Assembly: GCA_020744425.1 (NCBI GenBank)
Contig: JAGMUV010000031.1
Span: 124,001 to 188,000, forward strand
DNA from: Dactylonectria macrodidyma
Lineage: Eukaryota > Ascomycota > Sordariomycetes > Hypocreales > Nectriaceae
Direction of reading: 5' to 3'
Length of the DNA: 64,000 nt
Positions 62,517-64,000 of this stretch are shown here, piece after piece (the first letter of the stretch is position 1; each line of letters begins with the position of its first letter). Below the pieces are notes generated by a model that was not told the DNA's origin, did not search any database, and was given only the letters and a program-made list of their open reading frames with translations. The translations under genes were made by a program, and so were the position numbers.

Positions 62517-64000
62517 CTAGGATTTTTTATTAATAGCTCTCTGGGCCTGTCTCTTCGCCTTAGGTCCCAAAGGGAAATCGTCGTTCTGCGATGGTACCCA
62601 GATCATCTTGACCCTGCTGTTGCCTTTTCTCAGCCGTCGGATGTGGTTGTAGATCTCCCGGATGGTGCACTGTCCCGATTGTTGTCGCGGTCGCGCGATC
62701 GCCTTCAGCGCTGACTGGCCGCTTGACAGTATGTTAAGTTTTCGGTCCCGTAGTCCGTCAGGCATGCATCGCAATGCCATCGCTATCGCCCCCAGCTCGG
62801 CCGTGTAGGGGTTCTGGTCGTCTCGCGAGCCGAGAGTGACCGAGTACCTGGCCACGACCCTATTCTCTTGCCCTGCTGCTTTGTGGCTGATGATGCCTCC
62901 CATGCCCACCATTCCTCCTCTGTCCGAAGCGCTGGTCGTGATAGTGATATCTTCGGCACTATTGGCTGCTGCTATCGCCATCTTCCGCTCTACCTCGCAC
63001 ACCAACGACACGCGGGCGTGCCACGTGTCAAGCTCCGGAGACCTTCGCTTACTGTTGGAAGATTTCAAGGGCAAGGATCACAACCACCGTGAATAGCTTC
63101 ACGGTCAGCGTGAACGCTACACCATCACTAACGACAGGCAACAGCCTGGTGCCTATGAGATCGGCAGACTGAACACAGGTATAAGAGACCGACTTTCGTC
63201 GCTCCTTTTAGATAGGGAGGCTAAGGCTTTTAGTCCTCAATCTACACTGATCTTTTGTTCAATGTCTGCATTTGTGTATCGGTGCTAGGTTGACACCACG
63301 GCGGTGCTGCGTAGGCTTCAATTGTCTCCATCCGGCCGATTCCGTTCTTGCCGTGGGTCAGCGCCAATCTCTTCATCGGCGAGATGTACCTTCGACTCGT
63401 CGACACCTTGAGTGTCGCGAGCGGATGCTTCTTTGGCAGTGTGTGCACATTGATGTACAACTTCATTCCGGCCAGGGCATGTCGCTCGCGTACTGTTTGG
63501 ATGTTGGCTTCCGCTTCAGCTACTGCCCTCGCCACCATCTGGAAGGCTCCCGTGATGGCCCGCGCTCCTATTTTCTGTGCCCTGTTGAACTCTTTCAATT
63601 CCCTTTAGCCGCGCGCATGCGACCACACGACAGACGCGTAATCCATGGCTGGCGCCACGGTCGCGACGAAGAGTTGTCTGGCAGTCTGCGGCGGCAGCAT
63701 CCTGAGTTTTCTTAGACACATGGCTGCCGAGAGACCTTTAGTGGCGGCCTTGGCCATGTGTTCCTTGAACCTGAGCTTCGTGTCCATGGCCACGCCCAGG
63801 AGCTTGGCCTTCGCCTTCGGCTTGACTTCCTCACCATTGATCATGAATGGCACCTCGCTGGTACGTTCAGCTACGCGCGTGAAGTGGACAATTGTTGTCT
63901 TGTCATGCTCAAATGTCGCTCCACTGCGTTTCCCCCAGGCCAGTGCCCGGTCGATGATGGCCTGTATGCTGTCCCTGTTCGCCTCCGCCGTCGGCCCCGT
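62517..64000 (-). pseudogene. LINE ORF2 remnant (RT C-terminus, RNase H)
   Basis: The parts, read leftwards, are 64000-63605 (RT C-terminus, ends at an in-frame TAA), 63598-63242 (connecting region) and 63074-62517 (RNase H). The RNase H keeps the first Asp (SASDRGG) and the Glu (YTAELGA). The middle position reads SSGQSAL, where many fungal relatives have SSN or SDN. The protein cannot be made in one piece. The endonuclease and most of the RT are off-window. Confidence 0.8.
63073..63218. repeat. Dispersed repeat, copy 2 (inside the LINE remnant)
   Basis: Matches 14225-14345 and sits exactly where the LINE coding frame is interrupted, so it is foreign to the LINE. It contains GGCAACAGCCTGGTGCC and AGGTATAAGAGACCGAC. 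Inverted ends are not evident, so its class is unknown. Confidence 0.55.

Larger units (their letters stand above)
62480..64000 (-). mobile_element. Tad-like non-LTR retrotransposon (LINE) remnant, 3' half
   Basis: On the minus strand the end of the reverse transcriptase runs in from the window edge (DRALAWGKRSGATF, then KLLGVAMDTKLRFKEHM). It continues through the connecting region (EFNRAQKIGARAITGAFQ, GIGRMETIEAYAAPPW) to an RNase H domain (GGMVGMGGI, NPYTAELGAIAMAL). A TAA at about 63605 and an extra ~200-bp block at 63074-63280 break the frame. After the RNase H stop (62517) a short stem AGAACG...CGTTCT lies near the 3' end. Confidence 0.82.

Overview
The window reads as chromosomal DNA of a filamentous ascomycete, most likely a Sordariomycete of the Hypocreales kind. 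Genes carry short GT-AG introns of about 43-100 bp with CTAAC/CTGAC branch points. The gene types (Zn2Cys6 regulators, a PTH11-like receptor, a secreted GMC oxidoreductase, a scytalone-dehydratase-like enzyme) and the transposon types (Fot1/pogo, hAT, non-canonical Helitrons, chromovirus, Tad-like LINE) are those of such fungi. Assignment below class level is inference.

Layout. 1-3467: 5' part of a Ty1/Copia element on the minus strand with one LTR. 3.5-5.4 kb: gene-poor, with a small inverted-repeat element and a 120-bp module that recurs at 28 kb. 5.4-9.8 kb: a Zn2Cys6 regulator and an alpha/beta hydrolase. 9.9-12.9 kb: a complete hAT element with 8-bp target duplications. 13.9-14.8 kb: a 901-bp non-autonomous element immediately upstream of a second Zn2Cys6 regulator (14.9-17.6 kb), followed by a Thr-rich single-span membrane protein. 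19.7-21.3 kb: an MFS transporter whose 5' end meets two tandem Helitrons (21.3-24.0 kb). 24.8-25.5 kb: a scytalone-dehydratase-like gene. 26.0-27.9 kb: a pogo element. 28.2-30.1 kb: an FAD monooxygenase. Regulators, transporter, hydrolase, dehydratase-like protein and monooxygenase together look like a secondary-metabolite-type neighbourhood broken up by transposons.

30.6-57 kb is almost entirely nested mobile DNA with one ankyrin-repeat gene (40.1-41.6 kb). A hAT gene holds a Fot1-like element inside an intron. A Helitron and a two-gene pogo-like element follow. A decayed chromovirus (41.6-54.0 kb) is split by a hAT element, which is itself split by a Helitron. The chromovirus 3' end is further split by a 5.3-kb element with perfect 141-bp terminal inverted repeats. 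That element carries only two convergent genes, a DUF6589-type protein and a RecQ-family helicase, and is the best candidate here for an undescribed mobile system. A decayed pogo gene carrying a MITE and a bacterial Rhs-like C-terminal fragment close this section.

57.7-62.5 kb: a secreted GMC oxidoreductase divergent from a PTH11-like seven-helix membrane protein. 62.5-64.0 kb: a Tad-like LINE remnant running off the window. All gene models were built by hand from splice signals and reading frame; exon sums divide by three wherever a full model is given. Family names rest on motif recognition, not on database searches.
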